This document shows, piece after piece, positions 34,900 through 47,406 of a stretch of 64,000 nucleotides of DNA (positions within the stretch are counted from its first letter, which is position 1; every line of letters starts with the position of its first letter). A model generated the notes under the pieces. It was not told where the DNA came from and did not search any database. It saw nothing but the letters and a program-made list of their open reading frames with translations. This DNA is from Bryum argenteum (lineage: Eukaryota; Streptophyta; Bryopsida; Bryales; Bryaceae), in assembly GCA_037043015.1 (NCBI GenBank), contig CM073321.1, positions 42,180,420 through 42,244,419 of the forward strand, given 5' to 3'. Position numbers and translations under genes: made by a program.

Positions 34900-36973
34900 A
34901 TCATTTGAAGTTAAGTCACCGAGGAATCCGGAATATTTCTAAAAATAGAAATATTGTAATAAAAAATATTGTAATATTGTAAAATATTGTAATATTGTAA
35001 GAAATATTGTAATATTGTAAAAATTACATAATTGTAATAAAAAAACCGGATTCGCGAAGAAAATGGATAACCCAAACTCAAATTAACAAAATATTCTCAT
35101 ATTGGGCACTAGAATGTTAACCCCTAAATGCGCCGAATGTCAAAAAACGACATTTTGAATAGAATGCATAACTTTGAATAGCCATATCTTCTTCATCCGA
35201 GGTCCGTCTTGGATGAAATCACTTGGATTTTGCTCCAAATCAAGTCTAGTTTGTATTCTAAACTTTGCAATAAAGTATGAATTAATGGAATGCACTTTAG
35301 TGAAGACACCTCTTCTATTTTATTGGAAATTTGTCAAGTTTACATCAAACCATTAAACCGTAATGAAAAGCTCTAGTCCCTACACCATAACTAACTTAAC
35401 GTTTGATATTTTATAAACCAATAACTTTAATAATAATAATACTTTTGCCATTGTTGCAAACATTTTTTACCACAATTCATCCGACTACCCAACGAGAAAA
35501 AGAAACTTCAATCTAGTTATTAAAGAGATAGTGTCATTTGTTATTTGAACCATAGTTTACAAAGATTACCTTAAATAGAGTATAAGGAGAAAGATAGAAA
35601 ATGATTAAATTACATGAAATTTATACTAACTTATTAAATGTTTAGAGGGAACACAAATTTTTCTCGTCGTGTACCTTGGATTGATGTAGTCTTGAATGAT
35701 TTAATTTTATTTCATACTAAATTGAGTACACAGGACTTTGAAGAGTTTGAATTCATAGAGCTGTGATAAAGTATCAAATGGAGAGTAGAATTATAGTGAA
35801 ATTATGTGAATCTATTTGCATTACTTCCATATCTCAACTCTAACAATTGTTAGGTTTATTTTGGTGAATTAGCATGTGAAATGATGGACGCTATTATCAT
35901 TCGCTAAGCCTTTATGTCTAGCGTTTATGCTCAATTTATCAAAACCGACAGGTGATGTGAGGTATTGTAACATTCGTACTTACTAAAATACGTGTTATAT
36001 TAAAAGACTAATACTTTGCACTTTACAACGGTTATAGTAATTATAATATTGAGTTTTTTAAAATGTGATTCTATAAGATTAGTTTCTACCTAATTAGGTC
36101 TGCTATATTAAGTATGATATTCAATAGGTTGAATGTGGTATTTTACAAATGCATATGGTAAAGACAATATTCAATATATTTATGTGAGATACTATTATAT
36201 AAGTATTTAGACAGTGAATAAATTGAGGAATTATAAGTTTAATACTTAGCTTTTTCAAGTGTATTATTACCATATATGATATTTGAAATATATAATTATT
36301 GGTTCAGAATTAAGTCTTGTTAACATTCGGTGAGTAAATATATTTTACAGGTTTAATATTCTATGTGTGATATTCAAACTTAATAATATTTAGTTTTACT
36401 TCAATTCTTATGCTAAGATGATTTTTATAGTATCGTATTCTAAACCTGTTTTCAAAAATTTAGAATGTATCCGCATCTACGCTTTCTTCCACAAAGTTGC
36501 TATCTAGCTTCTCTTTACATTTCAATCCTAAATCATTATCTTTAAAATTAATTAACCCTTAATCTTCAACCCTATACACTATAACCAAAATCTTAATTCG
36601 TAAACTCTAAAGCCTAAATTCTATACACTAGTTTCTATCCTAAACCCTTAACCCTAAACACTTAACTTTGAATCATAACTACTACACTATAAAATATTAT
36701 AAACTTGTCTTGTAGTTACTTTGCATTCCAATCCGTATCAATGGAAAAATATCGAAAAACACAAATTTTAGAATTCTTCCGTCGAACACTATATAATTTT
36801 TGAGGAAAACTACTTAACGGTATTTATTAGTATTACGTAAATTTTTTAAGAATCTCAAGATTAAATTGTTTTATAGAATAAAGAATGAAAACCAAATGTA
36901 AGAAAAAATAATTAAACCAGGTTTAAATTAAAATTTATCACTTTTTAAACTACGTTAAAATTATTATAATGTT
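34900..36973. other. AT-rich core of G2, left part
   Basis: No gene seen. Contains AATATTGTAATATTGT repeats at 34935-35040 and degenerate CCCTAAA-like words at 36550-36670. Confidence 0.6.
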
Positions 36974-36978
36974 AGGCG

Positions 36979-37184
36979 TGTTGAGAGCAAGGAGAAAGAG
37001 GAAGCAATCAATGATACTGAAAAGATAGATCTTATTGAACCTGTATATAGTTCACATATATATACCCCAGTTAGGGTAGTAATTTTAGATACTTTTACTT
37101 TAGACTTTTACTTAACTTGAACTAACCGGAGAGTAAGATCTAAGTAAGAGGTTCTAGAAGGTTCCGAGGTCGCTTATCACAACA
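36979..37184 (-). repeat. Copia LTR (3' LTR on the minus strand)
   Basis: 206 bp; pairs with 39062-39267. Confidence 0.93.
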
Positions 37185-37550
37185 CTCCTCCTCGACTGAG
37201 GAACACTTCACAACACTCCCCCTCGAACGATGATCTTCCTCGTTAAAAACACTTCACAATGTTTTGAAGTGAAAAGAGTAAAGTCATCGTTCGCTATTAA
37301 TATACACTAACTTAACAGCTGCTATGCTTGATTTTGACCGCCATCATAATGTTGATAACACTGCTTCATGGAACGCCTTGTGAAGCGCTAGAAGTTCTCC
37401 TTCCATCAGCTTGTCTATGTCTTCCTTGTCCTCCTCGCAAAGGCAATAGGGGTCTTCTTCAATCTTGTTCCAGCCAATCATCAATGCTAAAATTAGGATC
37501 ATGGTGTCCGCCATGTTGAAATTCTTCTATAACTTCTTGATAGACGACTC

Positions 37551-37988
37551 CTAGTTTGCTCTCATCTTGTCAGGTATGGCAACTGAATATGTTGAATGGT
37601 CGCGGTGACCAGTACTTAGAGAAGAGATCGGAATTTCATAGAGGCCGTTAGCTCCACAGTGTGCAGTAGCGAGGTAAAGCAGCGCTCCGACCACAGCGAG
37701 GTACTTTTGCTCATCCTTCTCATTCTCCTCCTCCTCGCAAGGTCGGTACGGGTCGTCTCTCGTGCTGCTCCTCCCGATCATTGGTGCCGAAAGGGAATTG
37801 GCGTTGGACATGTTAAATGCCTTGAGGAACTTCTTAGTGTAAGTGTCCTGGTGGAGAAGAATACTCCCGTCGGGAAGATGGCATACCTGAAGTCCAAGAC
37901 AAAACGTAGTGCGGCCAAGAAGTTTCATCTCGAACTGAGTAGTGAGAAGCTCCTCAACCTCCGTGCACAATGCGTCAGTACCCACCAA
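37551..37988 (-). pseudogene. Copia RT C-terminal/RNase H linker fragment
   Basis: Contains GLQVCHLPDGSILLHQ and TKKFLKAFNM followed by GALLYLA, the usual copia segment after the RT catalytic box. It is disconnected from the rest of pol by deletion. Confidence 0.75.
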
Positions 37989-38300
37989 ATTGAGGTCATC
38001 TACATAAACTGCGAGGATAACAAAGACAGAATCTCAACAAAGCACAAAGATGCAAGGTAAGGCATCGCGGCATGTGAAGCCTTGATGAGTATGGAACCTC
38101 CTGAGGTGATGATATCAGGCACGCCCCAAGGCGTCAACAAGTACCATGAGATTGCAGGAGCGCCTATGCGCTACCACTACTCTACAGGAGCGTCTTATGC
38201 CACAACTAGGCCTTCGGAAGCACCGCCAAATTACATTCCCTTGGCGCGTACGCCATGATGAATAATGCGTAAAGGCCAGTCGGTCCCGGTATCACTCTAG

Positions 38301-38579
38301 TCAGAACTCGCTTGTCTTTGCGCAGTTCAATGGCATCATCATAATCATCGCCTTCCCCGTCCACAGTGGAAGCGTGAATGCCATTTGCACGTAGCTGATC
38401 AAGCTCCGGGGTGCATCAGGAGCATACATAGCTCTCTCAATACTGAGGGGGAATCCCCCGGGCAGAACCACTCTTGCCCGGCCCTCTCGAAACTTCAAGT
38501 TTCGCCTTCCGGTAATCATGACAAGGTCACAATTCAACCAGGTATCACTCGTGGAATTAAAAGTCATGCTTCCCTTCAC
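38301..38579 (-). pseudogene. Copia protease/GAG-pre-integrase fragment
   Basis: Contains FREGRARVVLPGGFPL and MYAPDAPRSLIS, a block seen at the protease-integrase junction of plant copia elements. The stretch from 38580 to 39061 shows no clear domain. Confidence 0.7.
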
Positions 38580-39061
38580 TGGGGCATCCTCCCAATATGG
38601 GCAGGGTATAGGCTAGTTACTTCTTCCATATCGGTGGCGAGGATTGACGTCCCTGTAGAAGTCGCGGCGGTCGTTGTGACAGTACATGTCGTGGCGCCTG
38701 GTATTGGTGTTTCCTCCTTTGAATCTTCGAGTGTGTTATCTCTTAGTTGATATCATTTTTGTACCTGAACACACATAGCAAGAAACTAGGTACTTCTCTA
38801 TAGTTAGGCCATATAGCTAATTTAATAATAAGGTTTCTACTTGCATGTAAAGTATAGTGCATCATAAGCATATAAAAGGATAATAATAATATAAAAATGA
38901 AGGTGAGAAATTCAAGCCTGATTGAAACTCTATCATGCATGCGTTTTGCAATGATGTCCTCTGGTCTTTGTACCCTATGCAATCTCTCTCTAAATATTGT
39001 AGAAAAGCAAAAAGAAAACTAAAATCAAACTCTCGGCTGGTAAAGTCACGTGCTGATAACG

Positions 39062-39267
39062 TGTTGAGAGCAAGGAGAAAGAGGAAGCAATCAATGATAC
39101 TGAAAAGATAGATCTTATTGAACCTGTATATAGTTCACATATATATACCCCAGTTAGGGTAGTAATTTTAGATACTTTTACTTTAGACTTTTACTTAGCT
39201 TGAACTAACCGGAGAGTAAGATCTAAGTAAGAGGTTCTAGAAGGTTCCGAGGTCGCTTATCACAACA
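39062..39267 (-). repeat. Copia LTR (5' LTR on the minus strand)
   Basis: 206 bp; pairs with 36979-37184. Confidence 0.93.
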
Positions 39268-39272
39268 AGGCG

Positions 39273-42200
39273 TATATTACGAGTTGTGGTATAGGAAAGA
39301 ATGCAAGAATTTTCTCAAATTTACAACAATCTTTGATTGATCAGATTTCATGTTTCAGTGTTGCAATCACTACTCGGGAAGAGGGGGGTTTGCAATGATG
39401 CAATGAAACATTGAATGTCCAAGTAAGCAATGTTTGTAACATTGGAAACCCTTTACTTTCGCAGTAGTGAATATGAATAATTACTATGAATTTTTCAAAT
39501 GGCCGGTTTACATTACACAAAGTTTTATAGTTTTATAGTTTTATATTTTTTTAAACTACATCAAATCGGATTAATTATTATATTATATTAAACTATATTA
39601 ATTTTTATTCAATATACTAATATGTTTTATTTTACTATATTATACTATTTGAAAATATATTTCTTATAAATGTATATTAACTATTACGGAAAATGCTTAT
39701 ATATACTATTTTACTATATTAAATTATATTAAAATAAATATTATTATATCATATCATGTTAAGCTATGTTATATTAAACCATAATATATTAAATATACCT
39801 AAATCATGTTCGGTCCATACAATCGTGGACAACAATCTATCAACAACAAATTACAATATTATAACATTTACAATAGATTTAGGATCTTATAAAATTTTGT
39901 TATAATAGAAGATAATAATGTAATAAAGGTAAATTATAAAATCATTACATCACCAACGGTGTATATCAAACATCGAGCGTGTTTTACTAATGAGAGCTGT
40001 GTATGAACAATCAAAAATGTTTTTCCGTAATTCTGTACCTTACAATCTTGAGAATCTTAGGTTTGCCTATGTGTATTTGTTGTGGCAGCAACGAAATCGC
40101 AAACTTTGTAACAAAAAGCGTTGTGGATCTAACAGCTCCTAAGCAATGAGAAAGCAGCGCCGATTTTGTTGAACATGGTAGAATGCTAAACGTTCGAGTG
40201 TTTGCTTCAAACTTTACGCATCAAATTGAAACTTAAGACAAGTTCCGTGTCGTCCCTCATATCTCTTTTAAAGAATGTAAGCAATCGGAATAGAAAGCGA
40301 TGTAGTAGAAGCGCAAGTGGTTCTTCTTGTATGATTCAAATCTTACAATCTCGCCCGTTACATTGGGCGTACAGTTTTCCTCATGAATTATGATCGTCAC
40401 TAATGAAAATATAAATAATAAGATCTTAATTGTTTAAACATTGGTTCTATTCACTAATTTTTGATAAAATCATGAAATTAGATTTCTAAGATTCAGTTGG
40501 GATTTGTCTTTTGAATTTAATATTTAAACATAATTAAGCGGATTCTGAGAAAATTTAATTGGACTTTAGTTCTATGCACTAATTTAAATAAAATGATATA
40601 ATTAGATTTCTAGAATCAGTTGGGATTCATATTCAGTTCTTGGGTGTACCTAAAGTGCATTTGAAAACAGGACACAGGCTTAAACATGTACATAGTATGG
40701 TTATCAATCTATAATATATCCAATATCTTTACCATTGGTAACTTACTACATCAGGTAGGCAAATATTTGTATTTGATATTGTTTATAACTTTTATAGTGA
40801 CAAATTGAAACATGCAATATTTCGAGTCTACCTTGCTGCTTTAAGGAAAACTGACATGTTTGGTTCTAATTAAATTAAACTGCTTTCATTTCTCATATTT
40901 AAATAAGTTTAAGATTAAACAACATGTACAAAATCTGGGAACATCTACAAAGATCTAAAAAATATAATTGAATAAATAAATATGAATTTCATGAATTATT
41001 AACTGGTAATTTAAAATTAATGGTAATTATTGTTTTGCAATTTACAAATGATCATTACTTGTTCATACATTCAAATGAACAATAACTGACAATACAACAA
41101 ATTTTATGCTGAAAAGGGAGCCTAAGAATTGGCTCACAAATCTAAGGAAGGCATACATGTTTCACAATTCACCATTCATTAAAAGTTAAGGTTTAAGGCT
41201 CTTTTAAAACAATGATCGTGAATATTGCACAGAACTGCAATATATGCTACATTAAATTCAAAATTTGTCTAAAATTATCTCTTTTGGAAAAAGTGGTGAA
41301 ACTTATAGAAAACTATATATTTAATTTTTTACAAATTTTATTTCAATATTCCCATATTTCTTTGTAAAAGAGCAATATTTTTTAGAGATCATAATATCGC
41401 AGGGTTAAAGTTATTTTCTAAGAGGACGTTGCACACTCAATATAAATAAGAAATGGAAAAAACTCTACTTTAGAAATCTTTTGAAAATGATTTTTTGGGT
41501 TCACGAAATATATCAAAATCATTATGCAAAAACAGAAAAAAGATTTATTTTTCATCTTTGAACATCATGCTTTCATGATCTATAAGAAAGCTGAAGTAGA
41601 AATCTTTCATACTTGTATATATATATATATATATATATATTCTATTCAAGATTGAATCAGATTTTATTCAGTTTTATATATACAACTTAATAAGTAATTC
41701 ATACAAATACATAATTAAGAATTTATTCTCTTCAAGTTATAATAACCACTTACACTCTCTTTTTGCGCCTACATATGTTCTTTTTACTTACTTTAAATTC
41801 TGTCAAATTATTCAATTCTCATTTTCTTTCTACACATCGTTTTTTCTAGCATATAATAATTTTAACACGTGTATCAAAAATATATGGTTTTATTTAGGTG
41901 TTTTAGCAATGATAATAATATACCTATTCAAACTTAGGAGGGATTATGTAAATGTTGACATGTAGAATTGTTACTTTTATAATGATATTTTTCTACTTAT
42001 TTCAATTTTGTAACTAAGAACGGTATAGGGTAATGCAAGTACAACAATCCTATTCTTGTAATATATTTATTTACAATTCACTTATCATTCAAAGTTTGTA
42101 TGTATTAAAATGTTTGCAAAAAACTCATAGCGTATAGATTTGTTTTCAGAAGTTATAAATGTTATGAATATCACTATCATTTTTCTAGGATAATTACTCT

Positions 42201-42318
42201 AGGATTTAAAAATATCTCTTCTCACTTTATTTTGATTTCCTACAAATAATCTAAGTTTTAACTATAGAAATGAACTAAACTAATTCAATTCGTAAAAATA
42301 AAAACGAATTTAAAGATT

Positions 42319-42349
<31 letters not shown>

Positions 42350-42350
42350 A
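39273..42350. other. AT-rich core of G2, right part
   Basis: No gene seen. Holds a (TA)n tract at about 41617-41640 and a 28-bp poly-A at 42317-42345, just before the composition jumps to GC-rich. Confidence 0.6.
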
Positions 42351-42354
42351 AAAA

Positions 42355-42862
42355 AAACTAGCTAACCGGCCAGCCCAAGGAGGCCGCCATAGTCCGGGCA
42401 GCCCGGGCATCCCGGGCAGCTCGGGCACCTACCTGAAGACGGCGGGCGGGCTGTAGAGGGCGGGAGCGATCTCCCCCCGAACCGCCGCATCTCCCACAGT
42501 CCTTTCTCCGCAGCCGCACCTGCCGACTCGCGCGCACAGCACCCTCCCGACTCGCGCGCATCATCCTGCTGACTGCCGACATCGCTCTTCAGCTCACCCG
42601 CGCTCACCCTCCTTCCCTGCTGCGCATCAGCACCTCGGCCTCCGTCGCAACGTTTCCTGCTTTGCAAGCTTCCATTTGCTCTCTCGCGCTTTCATCCTCC
42701 TTCGTCGCTGCGTTTCACCGCGCTTCTCCTTGTTTTCAGAATTTATGGCAGCTTTTTCACTTTCTTGCTGCGCTGCGAACGCTCGTGGCTCCTCCTTTTC
42801 TCACCTGCATTTCGACGCGCATCATTGGTGCATCTACAACACATTTTCTGACGAGCTTCATT
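42355..42862 (+). promoter_or_regulatory. GC-rich leader of the gene A/B/C block with first 5' exon (putative)
   Basis: Abruptly GC-rich after the poly-A, then pyrimidine-rich. A strong donor GTAAGT at 42863 and the acceptor ending at 43764 suggest that an untranslated first exon ends at 42862 and that the palindrome array is inside a 902-bp leader intron. The transcription start is not determined. Confidence 0.45.
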
Positions 42863-43047
42863 GTAAGTTGCTAATTCTTGACTTTTAGATTTTTAATTCA
42901 CTTTCATTTTCATGGCATTTTCAGTACATTGCAGGGCACAATCCTATGAAATGTTGCTCGCAGAGTAATGGAGGTCTTCCGATTTGTGTATTTCGCGTCG
43001 AAATTTGTGTTTTTCTGCTGAAATGCGCTCATTTTCAACTTTCAACT

Positions 43048-43112
43048 CATTTAGCTCGATGCCCATTTAGCTCGATGCCTATTTAGCTCGATGCCCATTT
43101 ACCGCCATGCCA
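43048..43112. repeat. Direct repeats of the half-palindrome
   Basis: Three to four head-to-tail copies of CATTTAGCTCGATGCC with a 17-bp period, that is, the left arm alone without its partner, just before the full array. Confidence 0.85.
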
Positions 43113-43154
43113 ATTTTACTTCTATAAATTATTTAATTCTCCAAGACCACCAAG

Positions 43155-43660
43155 CCCATTTAGCTCGAGTCGAGCTAAATGGGCTTGACCTTGTTTGAGG
43201 TCCGTGACCATTTAGCTCGAGTCGAGCTAAATGTGCTTACTGCTCTATGACAGGTCAAGCCCATTTAGCTCGACTCGAGCTAAATGGTCACGGACCTTAA
43301 ACAAGGTCAAGCCCATTTAGCTCGACTCGAGCTAAATGGGCTTGACCTGAATCAGAGCAGTAAGCCCATTTAGCTCGAGTCGAGCTAAATGTACTCACTG
43401 CCATGTTGCGAGTCAAGGCCTAATAAGCCTGTTTACTCGTTTAGCCCATTTAGCTTCTTCATCTCATCTTGCCCATTTTACTCGTCGGGATCCTTTACCG
43501 TATTAGATGTCAAGCCCATTTAGCTTGAGTCGAGCTAAATGGACTTACTATTAGGTTCAGGGTCATGCATATTAAGCCCGACTCGTGCTACATGGTCTCG
43601 ATCCACGTTTTGAGGTGAAGCCCATTTAGCTCGAGTAGAGCTAATTGATCTCGCCACTTA
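43155..43660. repeat. G2 right palindrome array, 52-53 bp period, higher-order inverted repeat
   Basis: Core starts at 43159, 43211, 43264, 43316 and 43369 (steps 52, 53, 52, 53), then decayed copies near 43449, 43519 and 43625. Arms are extended mostly to AAGCCCA/TGGGCTT. The spacers are also inverted copies of one another: the spacer around 43181-43207 returns inverted at 43287-43313, and that around 43235-43258 returns at 43340-43364. The first 240 bp therefore form nested palindromes. It is located in the putative leader intron of gene A. Confidence 0.92.
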
Positions 43661-43877
43661 ATCAAGACATGTAAAAGTTCTTCCCGGATTTGATCGTCAA
43701 GATAATGACGATGTTCTACTGCCCTTGTAAATCTTACATGTGATTCTCATTTGTTGAATGACAGTGATGCCGAGAACCAAACAAACTGCCAGAATTGTTC
43801 AGATGGCTGCGAATGCACCTGCCGAGCCTGAAGTCGAAGTCGACATGGAAGCGGAGCAGCAAGAGTCTGTTCCTGAG

Positions 43878-43969
43878 GTAATACTCCACTTCATATCAAT
43901 GTTCCCATCTGATGTGTCCATTTAGCTTGAATCGAGCTAATTCGCCCTCTGTTAATTTGTTATCTACAG
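43878..43969 (+). other. Gene A intron 1 carrying a palindrome copy
   Basis: GTAATA...CTACAG, 92 bp, phase 0. It contains TTTAGCTTGA followed by TCGAGCTAAT at 43921-43941. Confidence 0.75.
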
Positions 43970-45303
43970 GTCACTTATAACATGCAAGCACTGGAGGGAT
44001 TCCTTGCACCAGTACAACTCGAAGCAGCAGACAATCCGCTTGCAGCTATTGCTGTGGACGGGCAATGGGGGAGGTTGTGGACCCCCAAGACGAATTCCAT
44101 CAAGTCTTACTCGATTCGCCCGATAAACAAGACCCATTTCTTCTTCTATCAACAATCCGGGTCTCACGGGGCATTTTTACCTCTCTGTCTTGATGCCTTC
44201 ATCGCATTTGTTACTTATGAAGACGAATTCCTCATGATCAAGTTCGAAGCAGTGGAGGTCGAAGATTTCGTCTTCACTATTGTATTTCCCCCCAATGAAG
44301 TCCGTTTCTCTCACGACTTTATCCGCAATTATATGGTCGGCAAGGTGGATACCACTCAGCTTCATCATATCGACACGAAATTGCTGCTCAATGTTTCTTC
44401 GCCGAAAGCCTTCGTGAGATCGTACATTCCATACACTGCGCAGATTTGGAAGGCTCTGTCTGATTCGAAACTGCAAAGAAGTAAGGCAAGGCTCCGATGA
44501 AACGGTCCGGGAGTCTACTGTTGCAAGCTCCATCCGGGAATGCTCCATCAGGGCTAGGCACTCCAGAGGGAAGTCAAGGTGGACAAAGATCGAAGCGGCC
44601 AAACCCGAACTTATTCAGCTTTGGCTCGAAAAGGAGCAAATCCTCCGGCATCGCACTTACGTTCATAAACCCTACAATGAACGTGGCTGTCTCGGAGAAG
44701 GAAATCAAATATGAGGAAGCGAAGAAGTCTCTGAAGGACTATTGGGACAACTGTGCAGAGTGTTATGTCTTCGGTCGCGACAATCCGCTTGACGTGTCGA
44801 TCGACCTGCTCGACCCGACAGAACAAGGGTTTATCGTCCGATCTTTGGAACCGGCCGGAATAGCGCATTACAAGAATATTTTGATGAATTCCCTCGATGT
44901 TACTTCCAGGCAAACCATCATCATTATGCCGAAGATTAAAGATGAGCCTGAGATTTGGGATTGGGAAGATCTGGTCCAATCTTGTCGGTTCCGTATAATC
45001 GACGGGCAGCACTACGTTGAGGCTGCGAAACAGCTGATTCGTGACAAGAAGGTCGACGAGGCGAAGATCCTCGCCCTCCAGACATGAAAAGCCCATGTTG
45101 TGTGGCATTCCGACATTGGCAAGATTCTCGACGTGTCGGCCATGGCCAACAAGACAAACAATGCTGGCACGTTCATTCTTTCCTGGGCAACGAACATTAT
45201 GCGCGCTGGAAAGGTTTGGGAAGACTATGGCCGCCCTCGAATACTGAAGAAGCCACACCAATGTGAAACACCGGTTGAAGTAGATAACGGTAAGCGTTAT
45301 GAG

Positions 45304-45429
45304 GTATGAGATTACTTGTTCTGGTTGGCGTAGTTCGCATTATTTGTCGACGGTTTTCGGGACGCCGTTTTAGCTCGATTCGAGCTAAAACAACATAGCT
45401 TGTTCCTTATTTGTTTGGCTTTGGTGCAG
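45304..45429 (+). other. Gene A intron 2 carrying a palindrome copy
   Basis: GTATGA...GTGCAG, 126 bp, phase 0. It contains a palindrome with extended arms (GTTTTAGCTCGA then TCGAGCTAAAAC) at about 45367-45391. Confidence 0.8.
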
Positions 45430-45860
45430 GCATTCGCGGCTGCTATGGTGAAGAGGTTCATCAGCATCAACACAAACGCGAAGGACAAGATCGTCAGACC
45501 GTCCGACCTTCGCAACGAGCTCCTGATCATCACATCTCCGGACGACATCTACGAGTTGTGGAAGAGGTTCATCACCGACTACGGACTTGGAGAGCTGATC
45601 GACCCTGACACCGAGCTCCCATTCAATCAGGCGAAAGATTGGGAAACCGCCGCAAAGAAGTTCAGCTTGAGCAGGGAGTTCTTCAAGGGAATGGGGTAGT
45701 TAGACGCAGAGGACCTCGAGGTGTTGGCGCAGCACTTGCTGAACGAGACTCCGGGTCGGTCATTGCCCTACCCGAAGGTGGCCGTGAGGAAGCCTGCGAA
45801 GAAGTACTTCCAGTGTATGAGTGCAAAGCAGTGGGTCGAGAATCAAAAGAGGAAGAACAC

Positions 45861-47406
45861 TGTGAGCCTTAAAAATCACCATGTAGGTGGCCTTTGGTCA
45901 CAAGAGGTGAATTGAAGGAAATCACAAGAAGAGGGAACAAAGAAGAGGAGGAGACAAGAAGAAGAGGAAAAAACAAGAAGGTAAATGAGGAGAAAACTCC
46001 CCCGCCGGATGACCTTGAAAGTGCCCCTTGGTTTTTGGGCCACCAAGTCGTCATCCTAGCTCGGAATCAAACGTGCCATAGCTTTTCAGAAAGTTTACTT
46101 GATTTCCCACCTACCCTCAAAATCTCAAGAGCAAAGAGTGAAAATCCTAGGACTGATTCCACTTTGACTGTGGCAGTTTTTGCCACTGCCGGGGGGAAAA
46201 CTTTTCCAATGCCCCGACTTTGGAAGCCAATTTCTCCTTTTTGAAAGATCGGATCGGAGCATGCCATATATCTCTAGAAAGCTCTCTTGGAGCTCTGTCC
46301 ACCCTAGAAATCTCAACAGTATAGCAAGAAAACTCTGGGACAGAGTGCTGTTTGAACACAGCTGATTTGTTCACTGCCGGGGGGAAATTGTTTTCGACAC
46401 CCCAACTTTGGGAGCAAATTTCTCCCTCTCTACAACTCGGATTTGAGCATGCTTACTACCGTTGGAAAGCTCTACTCACAAGTTACCTATCACAAAAGAA
46501 ACAAAATTGAAAGAGAGGTCCACCTGCCTCCCTACTCCTACTCTAACTAAACATTACAAAGAAGAAGAGGTAGACAAACAAGATATGAGACAAACAAGAT
46601 GAAGGAGAAGGAGGCCCATGGCCTTCCTTCTTCTACTCTAACTAGATTGAGTGGGTCATTACAAAGAGATGATAAACAAGCTTGGGAGCAAGGCTCAAAT
46701 ACCCTTGCTCTCAAGTTTTAACCCGGCCATTTACTTGGCCGGTAACTAAGGGTAAGTACTAACAATGGAGCCAACTTGCCACCCATGCAAGAGAGCAAGT
46801 CCCATGCCCATGCTCTACCTACCACTATAAATATATAAAAGTCCCATGATCCCTCCACCATGCTACTTGGATGGAGGGTCAATGGTGGCTTCCATTGCCA
46901 CAAGGTGATAAATAATCACCATGGAAGCCAACCAACAAGGACTAACAATTTTACTAACATACAAGATATTAACCATGAGAGACCTATTGATTGTAGCTTG
47001 ATCTTGTTTGTCGAAGGAGTGCCGGTTTAAAGGAAAGGGATAGCCCCCGCTCTTCTCTCACCACTTTGGGCTTCAATCGTGGGGCCTTCTACTCTACTCA
47101 TCAAATCCCTCACTCTTCCTTCACCACTTTGGGCTTCCATCGTGGGGTCCCTAATCTAATTGTTCAATTTTCCTACTCTACCAACTACCCCTTTTCTTCT
47201 TACCCTACTCCAATCTTCAAATTGACTCCACTTCCTCTAAAAAGTCTTCTCAAAAAGTTAATACTTTCTAACATTCCAATTAATATTTAAGGGTTTTCAT
47301 TCAAAACCCTTGACTCCTCATACTTATATCACAATATTCAACTAACATTTGACAAAACATTAACATTGAGCGAAACAAATGAATGTTGCACATTTGTTGG
47401 CTCACA
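45861..47406 (+). mobile_element. Solo-LTR-like insertion in gene A
   Basis: 1,546 bp opening TGTGAGCC and closing GGCTCACA, flanked by AACAC (45856-45860 and 47407-47411). Removal restores the gene A frame. It is homologous, in opposite orientation, to 52811-54436. No coding capacity. TG...CA ends with 5-bp duplications fit a solo LTR; a TIR element cannot be fully excluded. Confidence 0.75.

Larger units (their letters stand above)
36979..39267 (-). mobile_element. Internally deleted Ty1/copia retrotransposon nested in G2
   Basis: Two 206-bp LTRs (36979-37184 and 39062-39267), opening TGTTG and closing CAACA, differ at one position that I can see. The 5-bp duplication AGGCG (36974-36978, 39268-39272) is intact. 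The internal region is only 1.9 kb. On the minus strand a primer-binding-like TTATCAGCACG follows the 5' LTR. The near-identical LTRs imply a recent insertion. Confidence 0.93.

Noticed and set aside
42317..42345. Poly-A tail of a retroposed gene ahead of the gene A block
   Set aside because: Gene A retains introns and its block ends in a TIR, so the block is not a processed copy; the A-run is treated as a simple repeat at the core border.
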